Source: Sphaerisporangium melleum | GTDB lineage: Bacteria; Actinomycetota; Actinomycetes; Streptosporangiales; Streptosporangiaceae | DNA length: 64,000 nt | Direction: 5' to 3' | Assembly: GCF_014646695.1 (NCBI RefSeq) | Contig: NZ_BMNT01000036.1 | Location: 24,352 to 88,351 of the forward strand | Shown here: positions 16,227-25,309 of the stretch, one piece after another | How positions within the stretch are numbered: the first letter of the stretch is position 1 | Layout of the letters: each line of letters starts with the position of its first letter | The notes under the pieces: model-generated | What the model was told of the DNA's origin: nothing | Databases searched by the model: none | What the model saw: the letters and a program-made list of their open reading frames with translations, nothing else | Translations under genes and position numbers: made by a program

Positions 16227-16255
16227 GACCGGCCCGCCATGACGGCGGGCCGGTC
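16227..16255. terminator. Hairpin terminator downstream of the LacI-type gene
   Basis: Perfect 12-bp arms GACCGGCCCGCC and GGCGGGCCGGTC around the loop ATGAC, 60 nt past the stop of the LacI-type regulator. Confidence 0.7.
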
Positions 16256-16315
16256 GTGACCAGGGGTTACCGGGTCGAGCGTCTCCGGACGGATCCGCGC
16301 TGACCTGTCCGGGCG

Positions 16316-17311
16316 TTACGCCGACTCGCGGACCACCAGCTCGGTGGGCAGCATCACCGGCTCGGCGCTGCCGCCCTCCAGCAGGCGCAGCAGCAGTCCC
16401 ACCATGGCCGCGGCCTGCTCCCGGAAGGGCTGGCGGACCGTGGTCAGCGGCGGCTCGGTGTACCGGGCGGCCTCGATGTCGTCGAAGCCGACCACCGCCA
16501 CGTCGTCCGGCACCCGCCGGCCCGCCTGGCGCAGCGCCTGGAGCGCGCCGATCGCCATCAGGTCGTTGGCCACGAACACCGCGTCCAGCGCGGGGTCGTC
16601 CTCCAGGAGCTGGCGCATGGCGACGGCACCCGACCCCCGGGTGAAGTCGCCGATCGCCACGATCGACCGGCGGTCGGAGCCCTGCAGCACGGACCGGTAG
16701 CCGGCCAGGCGGTCCTGGCCGGCGATCATGTCCGGCGGGCCGGCGATGGTGGCGATGCGCCGCCGCCCACGGTCGAGCAGGTGGCGCACGGCCGCCTCGG
16801 CCCCGCCCACGTTGTCGTCGTCCACATAGGGCAGGTTGACGTTCACGGCGGGCCGGCCGTACGACACGGCCGGAACGCGCATGCGGTTGATCGCCGCGGG
16901 CAGCGGGTCGGCGCCGTGCATCGAGATGAGCATGACCCCGTCGACGTGCCCGCCGGTCAGGTAGCGCTCGACCCGGGCGTGGCTGGTGGGGGTGCCGGCG
17001 AGCATGAGCAGCACCTGCTTGTCCGCGGCCTCCAGCTCGGCGCTGGCCGAGCGGATCACCGTGGAGAACATCGGGTCGTCGGAGAACACCCGGGTGGGCG
17101 GCTCGGACACCACCAGCGCGATCGAGTCGGTCCGCTGGGTGACCAGGCTGCGCGCGGCGAGGTTCGGGACGTACCCCATCTCGTCGATCGCCCGCATCAC
17201 CGCCTCACGCAGCTCGGCGGTGACGGTCGTCCCCCCGTTCACCACCCGGGACACCGTGGCGCGGGACACCCCCGCCCGCGCGGCCACGGCCTCGAGCGTG
17301 GGTCGCCTCAT
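16316..17311 (-). CDS. LacI-family transcriptional regulator
   Basis: A 331-residue LacI/GalR regulator. The N-terminal HTH is TLEAVAARAGVSRATVSRVV, followed by the hinge helix (YVPNLAARSLV) and a periplasmic-binding-like sensor domain ending VGFDDIEAARYTEPPLTTVRQP. The ATG at 17311 is supported by GGAGGTCAGTGGA; upstream in-frame codons are not typical. It is divergent from the secreted 5'-nucleotidase at 17462, with 150 nt between, so control of that gene is possible. The effector is probably a sugar or nucleoside, but no residues decide this. Confidence 0.92.
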   Translation of the reverse strand: MRRPTLEAVAARAGVSRATVSRVVNGGTTVTAELREAVMRAIDEMGYVPNLAARSLVTQRTDSIALVVSEPPTRVFSDDPMFSTVIRSASAELEAADKQVLLMLAGTPTSHARVERYLTGGHVDGVMLISMHGADPLPAAINRMRVPAVSYGRPAVNVNLPYVDDDNVGGAEAAVRHLLDRGRRRIATIAGPPDMIAGQDRLAGYRSVLQGSDRRSIVAIGDFTRGSGAVAMRQLLEDDPALDAVFVANDLMAIGALQALRQAGRRVPDDVAVVGFDDIEAARYTEPPLTTVRQPFREQAAAMVGLLLRLLEGGSAEPVMLPTELVVRESA

Positions 17312-17461
17312 TCCACTGACCTCCACATGATCGTTCCACGCCGACTCCGGTACCACCAGCTCGTTTCCGCATGATGACAGATTCGCCGCGATCGCAGTCC
17401 GAGCGGCGACCGTGCGGCTACCGTGACCGCGGGGCAATGTGGCATCGCTACCGTCCTGGGC

Positions 17462-19234
17462 ATGCGTTCCCGAATCGGCCGGACCCTCGCGGCCGGCGCC
17501 GCCGCCGTGGTGGCCGCCGGCCTCATCGCCTCCCCCGGCCCCGCCTCAGCATCCGGCGCCCACACGGTCAAGGTGACCGTGATGGCGAGCTCCGACATCC
17601 ATGGCAACGCCCTCAACTGGGACTACTTCAAGAACGCCGAGTACGACGACAGCGCGCACAACGACGTCGGGCTGGCCAAGGTGTCCACTCTGGTCAACCG
17701 GATCCGCGCCGACCGCGGCGCGGACCGCACGCTGCTGTTCGACTCCGGCGACACCATCCAGGGCACGCCGCTCGACTACTACTACGCCAAGGTCGAGCCG
17801 ATCACCGAGACCGGCGAGACGCATCCGATGGCACGGGCGATGAACGCCATCGGGTACGACGCGGTGACCCTCGGCAACCACGAGTTCAACTACGGGCTGC
17901 CGCTGCTGGCCACATGGACCCGGCAGATGAAGGCCCCCGTCCTCGGGGCCAACGCCGTCTCGGCCAAGACGGGCCTGCCGGCCTACCGGCCGTTCGTCAT
18001 CAAGACGATGAAGGTCAAGGGCGACAGGCCGATCAAGGTCGGCGTGCTCGGCCTGACCAACCCCGGCGTCGCCATCTGGGACAAGGCCAACGTCGAGGGC
18101 CGGCTGAAGTTCCTCGACCTGGTCGCCACGGCCAAGAAGTGGGTGCCGGTGATCCGCGGCCTCGGCGCCGACGTCGTCCTGGTCACCGCGCACGCCGGCG
18201 ACAACGGCATGTCGTCCTACGGCACCGAGCTGCCGGTCGAGAACGCGGCGGCCCTGGTGGCCGAGGAGGTCCCGGGCATCGACGCCGTGCTGTTCGGCCA
18301 CGCCCACAACGACGTGCCGCAGCGGCTGGTCACCAACAAGGCCACCGGGCGGCAGGTGCTGCTCACCGAGCCGGGCAAGTGGGGCCAGCGGCTGTCGGTG
18401 GTCGACTTCACGCTTGCCAAGCAGCGAGGCCGCTGGACGGTCACCGGCACGTCCTCCGCGACGATCAACACCGGCACCGTGCCGGAGGACCCGAAGATCG
18501 TCACGCTGATGAAGCGCCAGCACGACAAGACGGTCGGCTACGTCAACCAGGTCATCGCCGAGTCCAAGGAGCAGTTGTCGGCGGCCGAGTCGCCGTACAA
18601 GGACACCCCGATCCTGGACTACATCCAGAAGGTCCAGACCGACCTGGTGAGCAAGGCCATCGCGGGCACCCCCGCCGCCTCGCTGCCGGTGCTGTCGATC
18701 GCCGCGCCGTTCAGTCGCAGCGCGGTGTTCCCCGCCGGGCCGGTCAGCGTGCGCGACATGGCCGGGCTGTACGTCTACGACAACACGCTGCTCGGCGTCG
18801 AGCTCACCGGCGCCCAGATCAAGGACTACCTGGAGTACTCCGCCAAGTACTTCGCCCAGGTCGCACCGGACGCGCCGGTCGACCCCGCGACGCTGACCAA
18901 CGCGGGCGGCACGCCGGACTACAACTACGACCAGCTTTCCGGGGTCACCTACGACATCGACATCTCCCGGCCGGCCGGGCAGCGCATCGCCGGCCTGTCC
19001 TACCAGGGCGCGCCGGTGACCGCCGACCAGCGGTTCGTCGTGGCGATCAACAACTATCGCCAGTCGGGCGGCGGCGGCTTCCCGCACGTCACCAAGGCGC
19101 CGGTGGTGTACAACGCCCAGGTGGAGATCCGGCAGGCGCTCATCGAGTACGCCACCGCGGCCGGCGTCATCGATCCGTCCCAGTTCGCCGACGCCAACTG
19201 GAGACTGGTCCGCGCCGGCGTCCCGGTGTTCTGA
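17462..19234 (+). CDS. Secreted 5'-nucleotidase/2',3'-cyclic phosphodiesterase family protein
   Basis: 590 residues. A Sec signal peptide (RSRIGRTLAAGAAAVVAAGL, cleavage near ASAS-G) precedes a calcineurin-like metallophosphatase domain. Metal ligands are in SSDIHGN, FDSGDTIQG, GNHEFNYG and VTAHAGD/FGHAHND. The C-terminal 5'-nucleotidase domain has the conserved YVYDNTLLGVELTG and NNYRQSGGGGF substrate loop. It acts outside the cell, releasing phosphate from nucleotides. A strong hairpin terminator follows 16 nt after the stop. Confidence 0.93.
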   Translation: MRSRIGRTLAAGAAAVVAAGLIASPGPASASGAHTVKVTVMASSDIHGNALNWDYFKNAEYDDSAHNDVGLAKVSTLVNRIRADRGADRTLLFDSGDTIQGTPLDYYYAKVEPITETGETHPMARAMNAIGYDAVTLGNHEFNYGLPLLATWTRQMKAPVLGANAVSAKTGLPAYRPFVIKTMKVKGDRPIKVGVLGLTNPGVAIWDKANVEGRLKFLDLVATAKKWVPVIRGLGADVVLVTAHAGDNGMSSYGTELPVENAAALVAEEVPGIDAVLFGHAHNDVPQRLVTNKATGRQVLLTEPGKWGQRLSVVDFTLAKQRGRWTVTGTSSATINTGTVPEDPKIVTLMKRQHDKTVGYVNQVIAESKEQLSAAESPYKDTPILDYIQKVQTDLVSKAIAGTPAASLPVLSIAAPFSRSAVFPAGPVSVRDMAGLYVYDNTLLGVELTGAQIKDYLEYSAKYFAQVAPDAPVDPATLTNAGGTPDYNYDQLSGVTYDIDISRPAGQRIAGLSYQGAPVTADQRFVVAINNYRQSGGGGFPHVTKAPVVYNAQVEIRQALIEYATAAGVIDPSQFADANWRLVRAGVPVF

Positions 19235-19250
19235 CACCTCCGCATCCCCT

Positions 19251-19289
19251 CATGGCCGGCGCCCCGCGTATCCAGGGGCGCCGGCCATG
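19251..19289 (+). terminator. Strong hairpin terminator after the 5'-nucleotidase
   Basis: Perfect 15-bp arms (19251-19265 and 19275-19289) beginning CATGGCCGGCGCCCC, with a 9-nt loop. Confidence 0.8.
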
Positions 19290-19434
19290 GCCACCTGGAT
19301 CACGAAAGGGACGAAAGGCCTGGTGGCCCGGGCATCTCGTCCCTGCTCAGCGCGACCGGAACCGTGCGAGGCTCGGTGCGCAGAAGTGCCGATGCCGCCT
19401 TAGTTCCGCCGATCCTCATGGGAATGATGTCGCG

Positions 19435-20667
19435 ATGCGTGTGATCTCCGAGTCCCGGCTCGTCTCTGTGCTGTCCGGCCTGCCCGGCACCCCGCGCGTG
19501 GTGGCCGGCGGCAACTTCGCCACACCGTGGCGTGCCCTCGCGGCGCTGGACACCGCGCTCCCGGAGTACCGGCTCTTCATGCTGAACGCCCAGCCCGGCG
19601 TCCCCGACCGCGAGGGCGTGACCCTGGAGTCGCCGTTCGTCGGCTCCGGCATGCGCGGCCGGGCCAACCTGCGGTACTTCCCCTCGCGGCTGTCACGCGT
19701 GCCGTACCTGCTGGCCCAGGCGCTGCCGCCGGACATCGTGCTCGTGCACACCACCTTGCGGAGGAACGGCACGCTCTCGCTGGGCACCGAGGTCAACATC
19801 CTGCCCGCCGCCATCGAACAGGTGAGGTCACGCGGCGGCCTGGTCATCGCGCAGATGAACCGGCGCATGCCCTACACCTACGGTGACGCCGTGCTGGACG
19901 AGAGCGAGGTCGACTACGCGATCGAGGTGGACGAGCCGCTGGCCTCGCCCGCGCACCGGCCCGCCACCGAGGTGTCGCAGGCCATCGGCGACCGGGTGGC
20001 CCACCTGGTGCCCGAGGCCGCCACCCTGCAACTCGGGATCGGCCAGGTGCCGGACGCCGTGCTGGCCGCGCTGCTGTCCCGCCGTGGCCTGTCGGTGTGG
20101 TCGGAGATGTTCAGCGACGGCGTGCTCACCCTGGAGAAGGCCGGGGCGCTGGACGACCGGGTGCCGATCACCGCCTCGTTCGTGTTCGGCAGCTCCGAGC
20201 TGTACGACTGGGTGGACCGCAACGAGCGGGTGCGGCTGCTGCGCACCGAGAAGACCAACGACCCGGCGCTGATCTCCCGGCAGAGTTCGCTGACCTCGGT
20301 GAACGGCGCGCTGCAGGTGGACCTCTACGCGCAGGCGAACGCCGCCCGGGTGCGCGGTCTCATCTACTCCGGCTTCGGCGGCCAGACCGACTTCATCGTG
20401 GGGGCGCTGCACTCCCCCGGCGGCCGGGCGATCATCGCCCTGCCCTCCTGGCATCCCAAGGCGGACGTGTCGACCGTGGTGCCGCGGCTCGCCGGGCCGG
20501 TCACCTCCTTCCAGCACAGCTTCATCGTCAGCGAGCAGGGGGCCGCGACCATCTGGGGCAACGACGCGGCCACCCAGGCCCAGCAGTTGCTGGACAACGT
20601 CGCCCACCCCGACGCGCGTGACGCCCTGCGCGAGGCCGGCCGCCACCTCGGCTTCCCCCTGCGCTGA
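19435..20667 (+). CDS. Acetyl-CoA hydrolase/transferase family protein
   Basis: A 410-residue class I CoA-transferase relative. It has the N-terminal half with VHTTLRRNGTLSLGTEVN, the ATLQLGIGQVPDAVL motif, the conserved SEMFSDG with the catalytic Glu, and the C-terminal IYSGFGGQTDFIVGA and FIVSEQGAATIWG. These match the 4-hydroxybutyrate CoA-transferase/acetyl-CoA hydrolase family, which moves CoA between short acyl groups. The ATG at 19435 is the best in-frame start in this region; the RBS is weak. It appears to be monocistronic, with unknown acyl substrate. Confidence 0.88.
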   Translation: MRVISESRLVSVLSGLPGTPRVVAGGNFATPWRALAALDTALPEYRLFMLNAQPGVPDREGVTLESPFVGSGMRGRANLRYFPSRLSRVPYLLAQALPPDIVLVHTTLRRNGTLSLGTEVNILPAAIEQVRSRGGLVIAQMNRRMPYTYGDAVLDESEVDYAIEVDEPLASPAHRPATEVSQAIGDRVAHLVPEAATLQLGIGQVPDAVLAALLSRRGLSVWSEMFSDGVLTLEKAGALDDRVPITASFVFGSSELYDWVDRNERVRLLRTEKTNDPALISRQSSLTSVNGALQVDLYAQANAARVRGLIYSGFGGQTDFIVGALHSPGGRAIIALPSWHPKADVSTVVPRLAGPVTSFQHSFIVSEQGAATIWGNDAATQAQQLLDNVAHPDARDALREAGRHLGFPLR

Positions 20668-20797
20668 CCGCCACGGCCCTCCGGCCTTCTCCGCGTCACG
20701 GGTGTCCGCGAGCTCCGCGAGCTCTATGGGAACCTGGGCCCGGGGCCGTTCGTTCCCCGTGCGGTCAGATCACACAGGTGCGGCGAGAGAGGAAACC

Positions 20798-21817
20798 GTG
20801 GTCTTCAAACGGATGCTGGGAGCCCTGGGAGTCGGGGGCCCTTCGGTGGACACGGTGCTGGCCACCCCCCGGGTGCGGCCCGGCGAGACGCTCGCCGGCG
20901 AGGTGCGGGTCAAGGGTGGTGACTTCCCCTCCGACATCGAGTACATCTCCCTCGGGCTGGTCGCCCGGGTGGAGATCGAGTCGGGCGACGCCGAGCACAC
21001 CGGCACGGCCGAGTTCTTCAGCGCGCGGGTCTCCGGCCCGTTCCGCCTCGGGCAGGGCGAGCAGCACGCCATCCCGTTCCAGCTGCCGGTGCCCTGGGAG
21101 ACGCCGGTCACCGAGATCGGCGGCGCCCGCCCGCACGGCGCCTTCGTCGGGGTGCGCACCGAGCTGGCGGTGGCCAAGGCCATCGACAAGGGCGACCTCG
21201 ACCAGGTGTCGATCGTCCCGCTGCCCTCGCAGGACGAGGTGCTCCGCGGGTTCGCCGCACTCGGCTTCCACCTCAAGAGCGCCGACCTGGAGGCGGGGCG
21301 CATCTACGGCGTCGACCAGCGGCTGCCGTTCTACCAGGAGATCGAGTTCTACCCGCCGGCGCAGTGGGCCGGCCGGATCAACGAGGTCGAGCTGACCTTC
21401 GTCGCCGATCCGTACGGGCTCACCGTGGTGCTAGAGGCCGACAAGCGCGCCCGGCTGTTCCAGCCGGGCTCCGACGCCATCGGCCGCTTCCAGGTCACGC
21501 ACGAGCAGGCGGCGCGCACCGACTGGGCGTCCGAGATCGGCCGCTGGCTGGACTCCGTGGCGCACGGCCACGGCGGGCACCACGCGCCCGGTCCCTACGG
21601 GCACCAGGGCTCGTACGGACACGGCGAGCACGGATACGGCCATCCGGGGCAGCACGGGCATGGCGGGCATGGCGGGCATGGCGGGCCCGGATGGGGCGCG
21701 GTGGCCGCCGCGGGCGCGGCCGGCGTCGTCGGCGGCATGATCGCCGGCGAGGTCATCGACGAGATCGGCGACATGTTCGAGGGCGACGGAGGCGACGAGG
21801 GCGGCGGCGACTGGTGA
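20798..21817 (+). CDS. Spo0M-like (arrestin-fold) sporulation-control protein
   Basis: 339 residues starting GTG at 20798 after GAGAGGAAACC. The N-terminal roughly 250 residues follow the Spo0M pattern (VFKRMLG..., VRPGETLAGEVRV, FQLPVPWETPVT, DQRLPFYQEIEFYP), an arrestin-like two-lobe beta fold. A His/Gly-rich tail of about 45 residues follows, then a Gly/Ala hydrophobic stretch and an acidic end (MFEGDGGDEGGGDW). Spo0M affects sporulation timing in bacilli and its role in actinomycetes is less clear. The His-rich tail could bind metal. Confidence 0.87.
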   Translation: MVFKRMLGALGVGGPSVDTVLATPRVRPGETLAGEVRVKGGDFPSDIEYISLGLVARVEIESGDAEHTGTAEFFSARVSGPFRLGQGEQHAIPFQLPVPWETPVTEIGGARPHGAFVGVRTELAVAKAIDKGDLDQVSIVPLPSQDEVLRGFAALGFHLKSADLEAGRIYGVDQRLPFYQEIEFYPPAQWAGRINEVELTFVADPYGLTVVLEADKRARLFQPGSDAIGRFQVTHEQAARTDWASEIGRWLDSVAHGHGGHHAPGPYGHQGSYGHGEHGYGHPGQHGHGGHGGHGGPGWGAVAAAGAAGVVGGMIAGEVIDEIGDMFEGDGGDEGGGDW

Positions 21818-21822
21818 CGGCC

Positions 21823-21864
21823 CACCGGGCCGCGGGCGTCGAATCCGGCGCCCGCGGCCCGGTG
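21823..21864. terminator. Bidirectional terminator between Spo0M-like and ABC exporter genes
   Basis: Perfect 16-bp arms, CACCGGGCCGCGGGCG (21823-21838) and its complement (21849-21864), with a 10-nt loop between convergent genes. Confidence 0.85.
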
Positions 21865-21907
21865 CCGCGCCCGTCCGTGGCGGGCCGCCCCGCGTGGGGG
21901 GCGGCCG

Positions 21908-23791
21908 TCAGCCGACCGGCTCGGCGGCGTCGTGCCCGGCGAACTGCGTGCGGTGCAGCTCACCGTAACGACCGTCCGCGGCCAGCAACTCCTCGTGCGT
22001 GCCGCGCTCGACCACCCTGCCGTCCTCCACGACGAGGATGAGGTCGGCGGCCCGGACGGTGGACAGGCGGTGGGCGATCACCACGGCCGTCCGCCCGGCG
22101 AGCGCCTCACCCAGTGCCTCCTGCACGGCGGCCTCGGAGGTCGAGTCCAGGTGCGCGGTCGCCTCGTCCAGGATCACCACCCGCGGGCGGGCGAGCAGCA
22201 GGCGGGCGATGGTCAGCCGCTGGCGTTCACCGCCCGACAGCCGGTAGCCCCGCTCCCCCACGACGGTGTCCAGCCCATCGGGCAGCCCGGCGACCAGTTC
22301 GTCCAGCCGGGCGCGGCGCAGCGCGTCCCACAGCTCCTCCTCGCTCGCCCCTGGACGGGCCAGCAGCAGGTTCGCGCGCACCGACTCGTGGAACAGGTGC
22401 CCGTCCTGGGTCACCATGCCGAGCGTCTCGCGCAGTGACGCCGCGGTGAGATCGCGTACGTCCACCCCCGACAGGCGCACGGCGCCGTGGTCCACGTCGT
22501 ACAGCCGGGCGAGGAGCTGGGCGATCGTCGACTTGCCCGCCCCCGAGGAACCGACGAGCGCGATCATCTGCCCCGGCTCGGCCCGGAACGACACATCGTG
22601 CAGCACCTCGACGCCGCCCCGCGTGTCCAGAGCGGCGACCTCCTCAAGGGAGGCGAGCGACACCTTGTCGGCGGACGGGTAGGCGAAGCGCACGCCGTCC
22701 AGCTCCACCGACACCGGCCCTTCCGGCACCGCGCGGGCCCCCGGGCGCTCGACGATCAGCGGCTTCAGGTCGAGCACCTCGAAGACGCGCTCGAAGCTGA
22801 CCAGCGCGCTCATCACCTCGACGCGGGCGCTCGCCAGTGCGGTGAGCGGCGCGTACAGGCGGGTGAGCAGCAGAGCGAGGGCGACGACCGCGCCCGGCTC
22901 GAGCTGGTCGCGCAGCGAGTAGAAGCCACCGAGGCCGTAGACGAGGGCGAGCGCGAGCGCGGAGACCAGGGTCAGCGCGGTGACGAACACCGACTGCACC
23001 ATCGCCGTGCGCACGCCGATGTCGCGCACGCGCCGCGCCCGCCGCGCGAACTCGGCGGACTCCTCGACCGGCCGGCCGAACAGCTTGATCAGCGTCGCGC
23101 CCGGCGCGGAGAAGCGTTCGGTCATCTGGGTGCTCATGTGCGCGTTGTGGCCGGCGGCCTCGCGTTCGAGCCGCGCCAGCCGCGAGCCCAGCCGCCGGGC
23201 CGGGAGCACGAACAGCGGCAGCAGCACCAGCGCCAGCAGGGTGATCTGCCAGGAGACGCCGATCATGACGACCAGCGTGAGCACGAGCGTCACGAGGTTG
23301 CCGACGACGCCGGACAGCGTGTCGCTGAAGGCGCGCTGGGCGCCGATCACGTCGTTGTTCAGCCGGCTGACCAGCGCACCGGTCCTGGTGCGGGTGAAGA
23401 AGGCGATCGGCATCCGCTGCACGTGGTCGAACACCGCCGTGCGCAGGTCGAGGATGAGGCCCTCGCCGATGCTCGCCGACAGCCACCGGGTGAGCAGGCC
23501 GAGCCCGGCGTCCAGCACCGCGATGACCGCGATGAGCACGGCCATGGTCAGGACGCCCGCGAAGGGCTCCCGGTGCACGATGGCGTCGACGACCCGGCCC
23601 GCCAGCACGGGCGAGGCCACGGCGAGCACGGCCGCCACCACGCTGAGCAGCAGGTAGAACGCGAGCATGCGGCGGTGCGGCCGGGCGAAGCGCGCGATGC
23701 GCGCGAGCGTGGCCCGGGAGAACGGCCGCCGGTCCTGCTGGGCGTGCATCGCGTTGTACATCGAATGCCACGCCGTCACTTCCATGTCCAC
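21908..23791 (-). CDS. ABC exporter, fused membrane and ATPase domains
   Basis: 627 residues. A six-helix type IV exporter membrane domain (about 40-325) is followed by an ATPase with Walker A GSSGAGKST, Q-loop VTQDGHLF, signature LSGGERQRL, Walker B VVILDEATAHLD and H-loop IAHRLSTV. As a half-transporter it should act as a homodimer. The ATG at 23791 (or 23785) opens the frame. It has its own promoter with an internal dyad at 23861-23891, so it is probably induced by a compound it exports. No regulator gene is adjacent. Confidence 0.94.
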   Translation of the reverse strand: MDMEVTAWHSMYNAMHAQQDRRPFSRATLARIARFARPHRRMLAFYLLLSVVAAVLAVASPVLAGRVVDAIVHREPFAGVLTMAVLIAVIAVLDAGLGLLTRWLSASIGEGLILDLRTAVFDHVQRMPIAFFTRTRTGALVSRLNNDVIGAQRAFSDTLSGVVGNLVTLVLTLVVMIGVSWQITLLALVLLPLFVLPARRLGSRLARLEREAAGHNAHMSTQMTERFSAPGATLIKLFGRPVEESAEFARRARRVRDIGVRTAMVQSVFVTALTLVSALALALVYGLGGFYSLRDQLEPGAVVALALLLTRLYAPLTALASARVEVMSALVSFERVFEVLDLKPLIVERPGARAVPEGPVSVELDGVRFAYPSADKVSLASLEEVAALDTRGGVEVLHDVSFRAEPGQMIALVGSSGAGKSTIAQLLARLYDVDHGAVRLSGVDVRDLTAASLRETLGMVTQDGHLFHESVRANLLLARPGASEEELWDALRRARLDELVAGLPDGLDTVVGERGYRLSGGERQRLTIARLLLARPRVVILDEATAHLDSTSEAAVQEALGEALAGRTAVVIAHRLSTVRAADLILVVEDGRVVERGTHEELLAADGRYGELHRTQFAGHDAAEPVG

Positions 23792-23862
23792 CGGCCACCC
23801 CCGCGCGTCATGTCCACACCGAACCGGCCGCGCCGAAGGCGGCGGGCCGGAGACACCACGAG

Positions 23863-23891
23863 GTTAGAAGCTCAACCTAACTTCACGTCAA
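23863..23891 (-). promoter_or_regulatory. ABC exporter promoter with dyad
   Basis: On the minus strand TTGACG (complement of 23886-23891), a 17-bp spacer and TCTAAC (complement of 23863-23868). The spacer contains GTTAG...CTAAC and AGGTT...AACCT half-sites (23861-23880), the AT-richest stretch nearby, consistent with an operator. Confidence 0.55.
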
Positions 23892-24027
23892 CACCTTTCC
23901 ACCCGCGAGACCGGCCGGACACGCAGAGATCACCACGTGTCGGCTCGGCCGGCGGGCGGAGAAGACCCGCACGCGAGCACCGACGCCGCCCGCGTTTCCG
24001 CAGCTAGGGGCCGGGCATGGTGCGAAT

Positions 24028-24324
24028 GTGAGCAGGATCGGCGAAGGGGACATCACCTCCCCGGCGCTGCACCACGCCCGCTCCGCTCCGGACCTGGCGG
24101 CGGAGGTCACGGTGACCGTCTGCGAGGACGGGCCGCTGCTGGTGCGCGGGCCGGTCACCCTGCTCACCCAGGACGGCCGGCCGATCGATCCTGGCCGGAA
24201 GACCGTGGCGCTGTGCCGGTGCGGTCGTTCGTCGGTGAAACCGTTCTGTGACGGCTCGCACAAGGCGCCGCGCTCTCGCCACGACCCCGCAGCGGACCGG
24301 GCCGACTCCCCGCCGCCGGACTGA
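24028..24324 (+). CDS. CDGSH iron-sulfur domain protein
   Basis: A 98-residue protein with the full CDGSH signature CRCGRSSVKPFCDGSHK, binding a [2Fe-2S] cluster through three Cys and one His. The preceding part (VTVCEDGPLLVRGPVTL) is the usual beta-rich lead-in. The start is GTG at 24028. It overlaps the convergent glycosyltransferase by 161 nt, including the CDGSH motif itself. It lies near the iron-containing redox enzyme (25306-26481), with which small CDGSH proteins are often neighbours in actinomycetes, so a shared redox pathway is plausible. Confidence 0.85.
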   Translation: MSRIGEGDITSPALHHARSAPDLAAEVTVTVCEDGPLLVRGPVTLLTQDGRPIDPGRKTVALCRCGRSSVKPFCDGSHKAPRSRHDPAADRADSPPPD

Positions 24325-25309
24325 CCGCCCCCATCTGGCTCCGGGCAGCGGCACGGCGGCGGAGGTGGCGCAGGGAGTGTCCGGCCACGTGGATGCGCCG
24401 TCCCCAGTACGGGATGCCCCTGCCGGTCAGGCGGGCGGCCAGGGCGAGCCAGCTGCACACAGCGCGTTCGAGCACCCAGCCGGGGGCCAGCAGCACGCTG
24501 GTGAACGGGTACACCCGCCGTCCGCCGCCGCGCCGCCGGCCGGCCTCGGCCAGCAGCACGACCAGGACGGCGCCCGCCGCCACGGCGCCCGGCCGGCCGC
24601 GGGCGAGGGCGAGGCCGATCGCGGGCAGCACGGCGAGGAACACGGCCATGCGGACGGGCTGCGCCAGGTCGTCGTAGGCCTGCCAGACGCGCTGGGCCCG
24701 GAAGCGGTCCACGCCGGGCGGGAGACGGGCCACGAACAGGTCGGGCGGGCGCAGCTCGCGGCCGCCGTGCGCGCGCACGGTGCGGATCAGCTCGAGGTTC
24801 TCGAACAGCACGTCACCGTCGTATCCCCCCATCGCCTGGAAGGTGGACCGGCGCACCCCGAAAGTGCCGGGATGGTCGGCGCCGAAGGCGCGGTTCAGCA
24901 GCGTACGGGCGGTGTCCCAGCGGGCGTGCCAGGGCATCGGGCGGAAGTGGTTCTGCGGGCGCACCAGGTCGGCCTCGTCCAGCAGCGCGGCCACCCGGGC
25001 GAGCGCGTGGGCGTCGTAGCGCACGTCGTCGTCGGCGATGACGACGTGTTCGGCGCGGGCGAGGCGCAGCCCGGTGACGATCCCGTCGACCTTCCCGTTC
25101 AGGAACTTCGGCCCGGGGCCGGGCGGCACGTGCACGTCGACGACGTCCCGCCACGCCTCGGCGTGCCGCGCGAACACCTCGGGCGGCGAGCCGTCGACCA
25201 CCACCACCCGTGCCAGGGGAGCGATCTGGCGCAGGTAGGCGGTGAGTTCGCCGAGCCTGCCGCCGTCATCGGCCCAGCGCAGAGGCAGTACGTAGTCGAG
25301 GTCGCTCAC
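24164..25309 (-). CDS. Glycosyltransferase family 2 protein
   Basis: 381 residues. The GT-A domain shows VVVVDGSPPEVF and ADDDVRYD (the DxD-like metal motif), then GYDGDVLFENLELIRTVRAHGG. Two or three membrane segments follow (MAVFLAVLPAIGLALARG, VAAGAVLVVLLAEAG). The start is GTG at 25309, overlapping the upstream stop as GTGA, so the two genes are coupled. The last 54 codons run antisense to the CDGSH gene; these residues (Arg/Pro/Ser-rich after LRHLRRRAAARSQ) look like a non-conserved extension. The acceptor is unknown. Confidence 0.83.
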   Translation of the reverse strand: MSDLDYVLPLRWADDGGRLGELTAYLRQIAPLARVVVVDGSPPEVFARHAEAWRDVVDVHVPPGPGPKFLNGKVDGIVTGLRLARAEHVVIADDDVRYDAHALARVAALLDEADLVRPQNHFRPMPWHARWDTARTLLNRAFGADHPGTFGVRRSTFQAMGGYDGDVLFENLELIRTVRAHGGRELRPPDLFVARLPPGVDRFRAQRVWQAYDDLAQPVRMAVFLAVLPAIGLALARGRPGAVAAGAVLVVLLAEAGRRRGGGRRVYPFTSVLLAPGWVLERAVCSWLALAARLTGRGIPYWGRRIHVAGHSLRHLRRRAAARSQMGAVSPAAGSRPGPLRGRGESAAPCASRHRTVSPTNDRTGTAPRSSGQDRSAGRPG

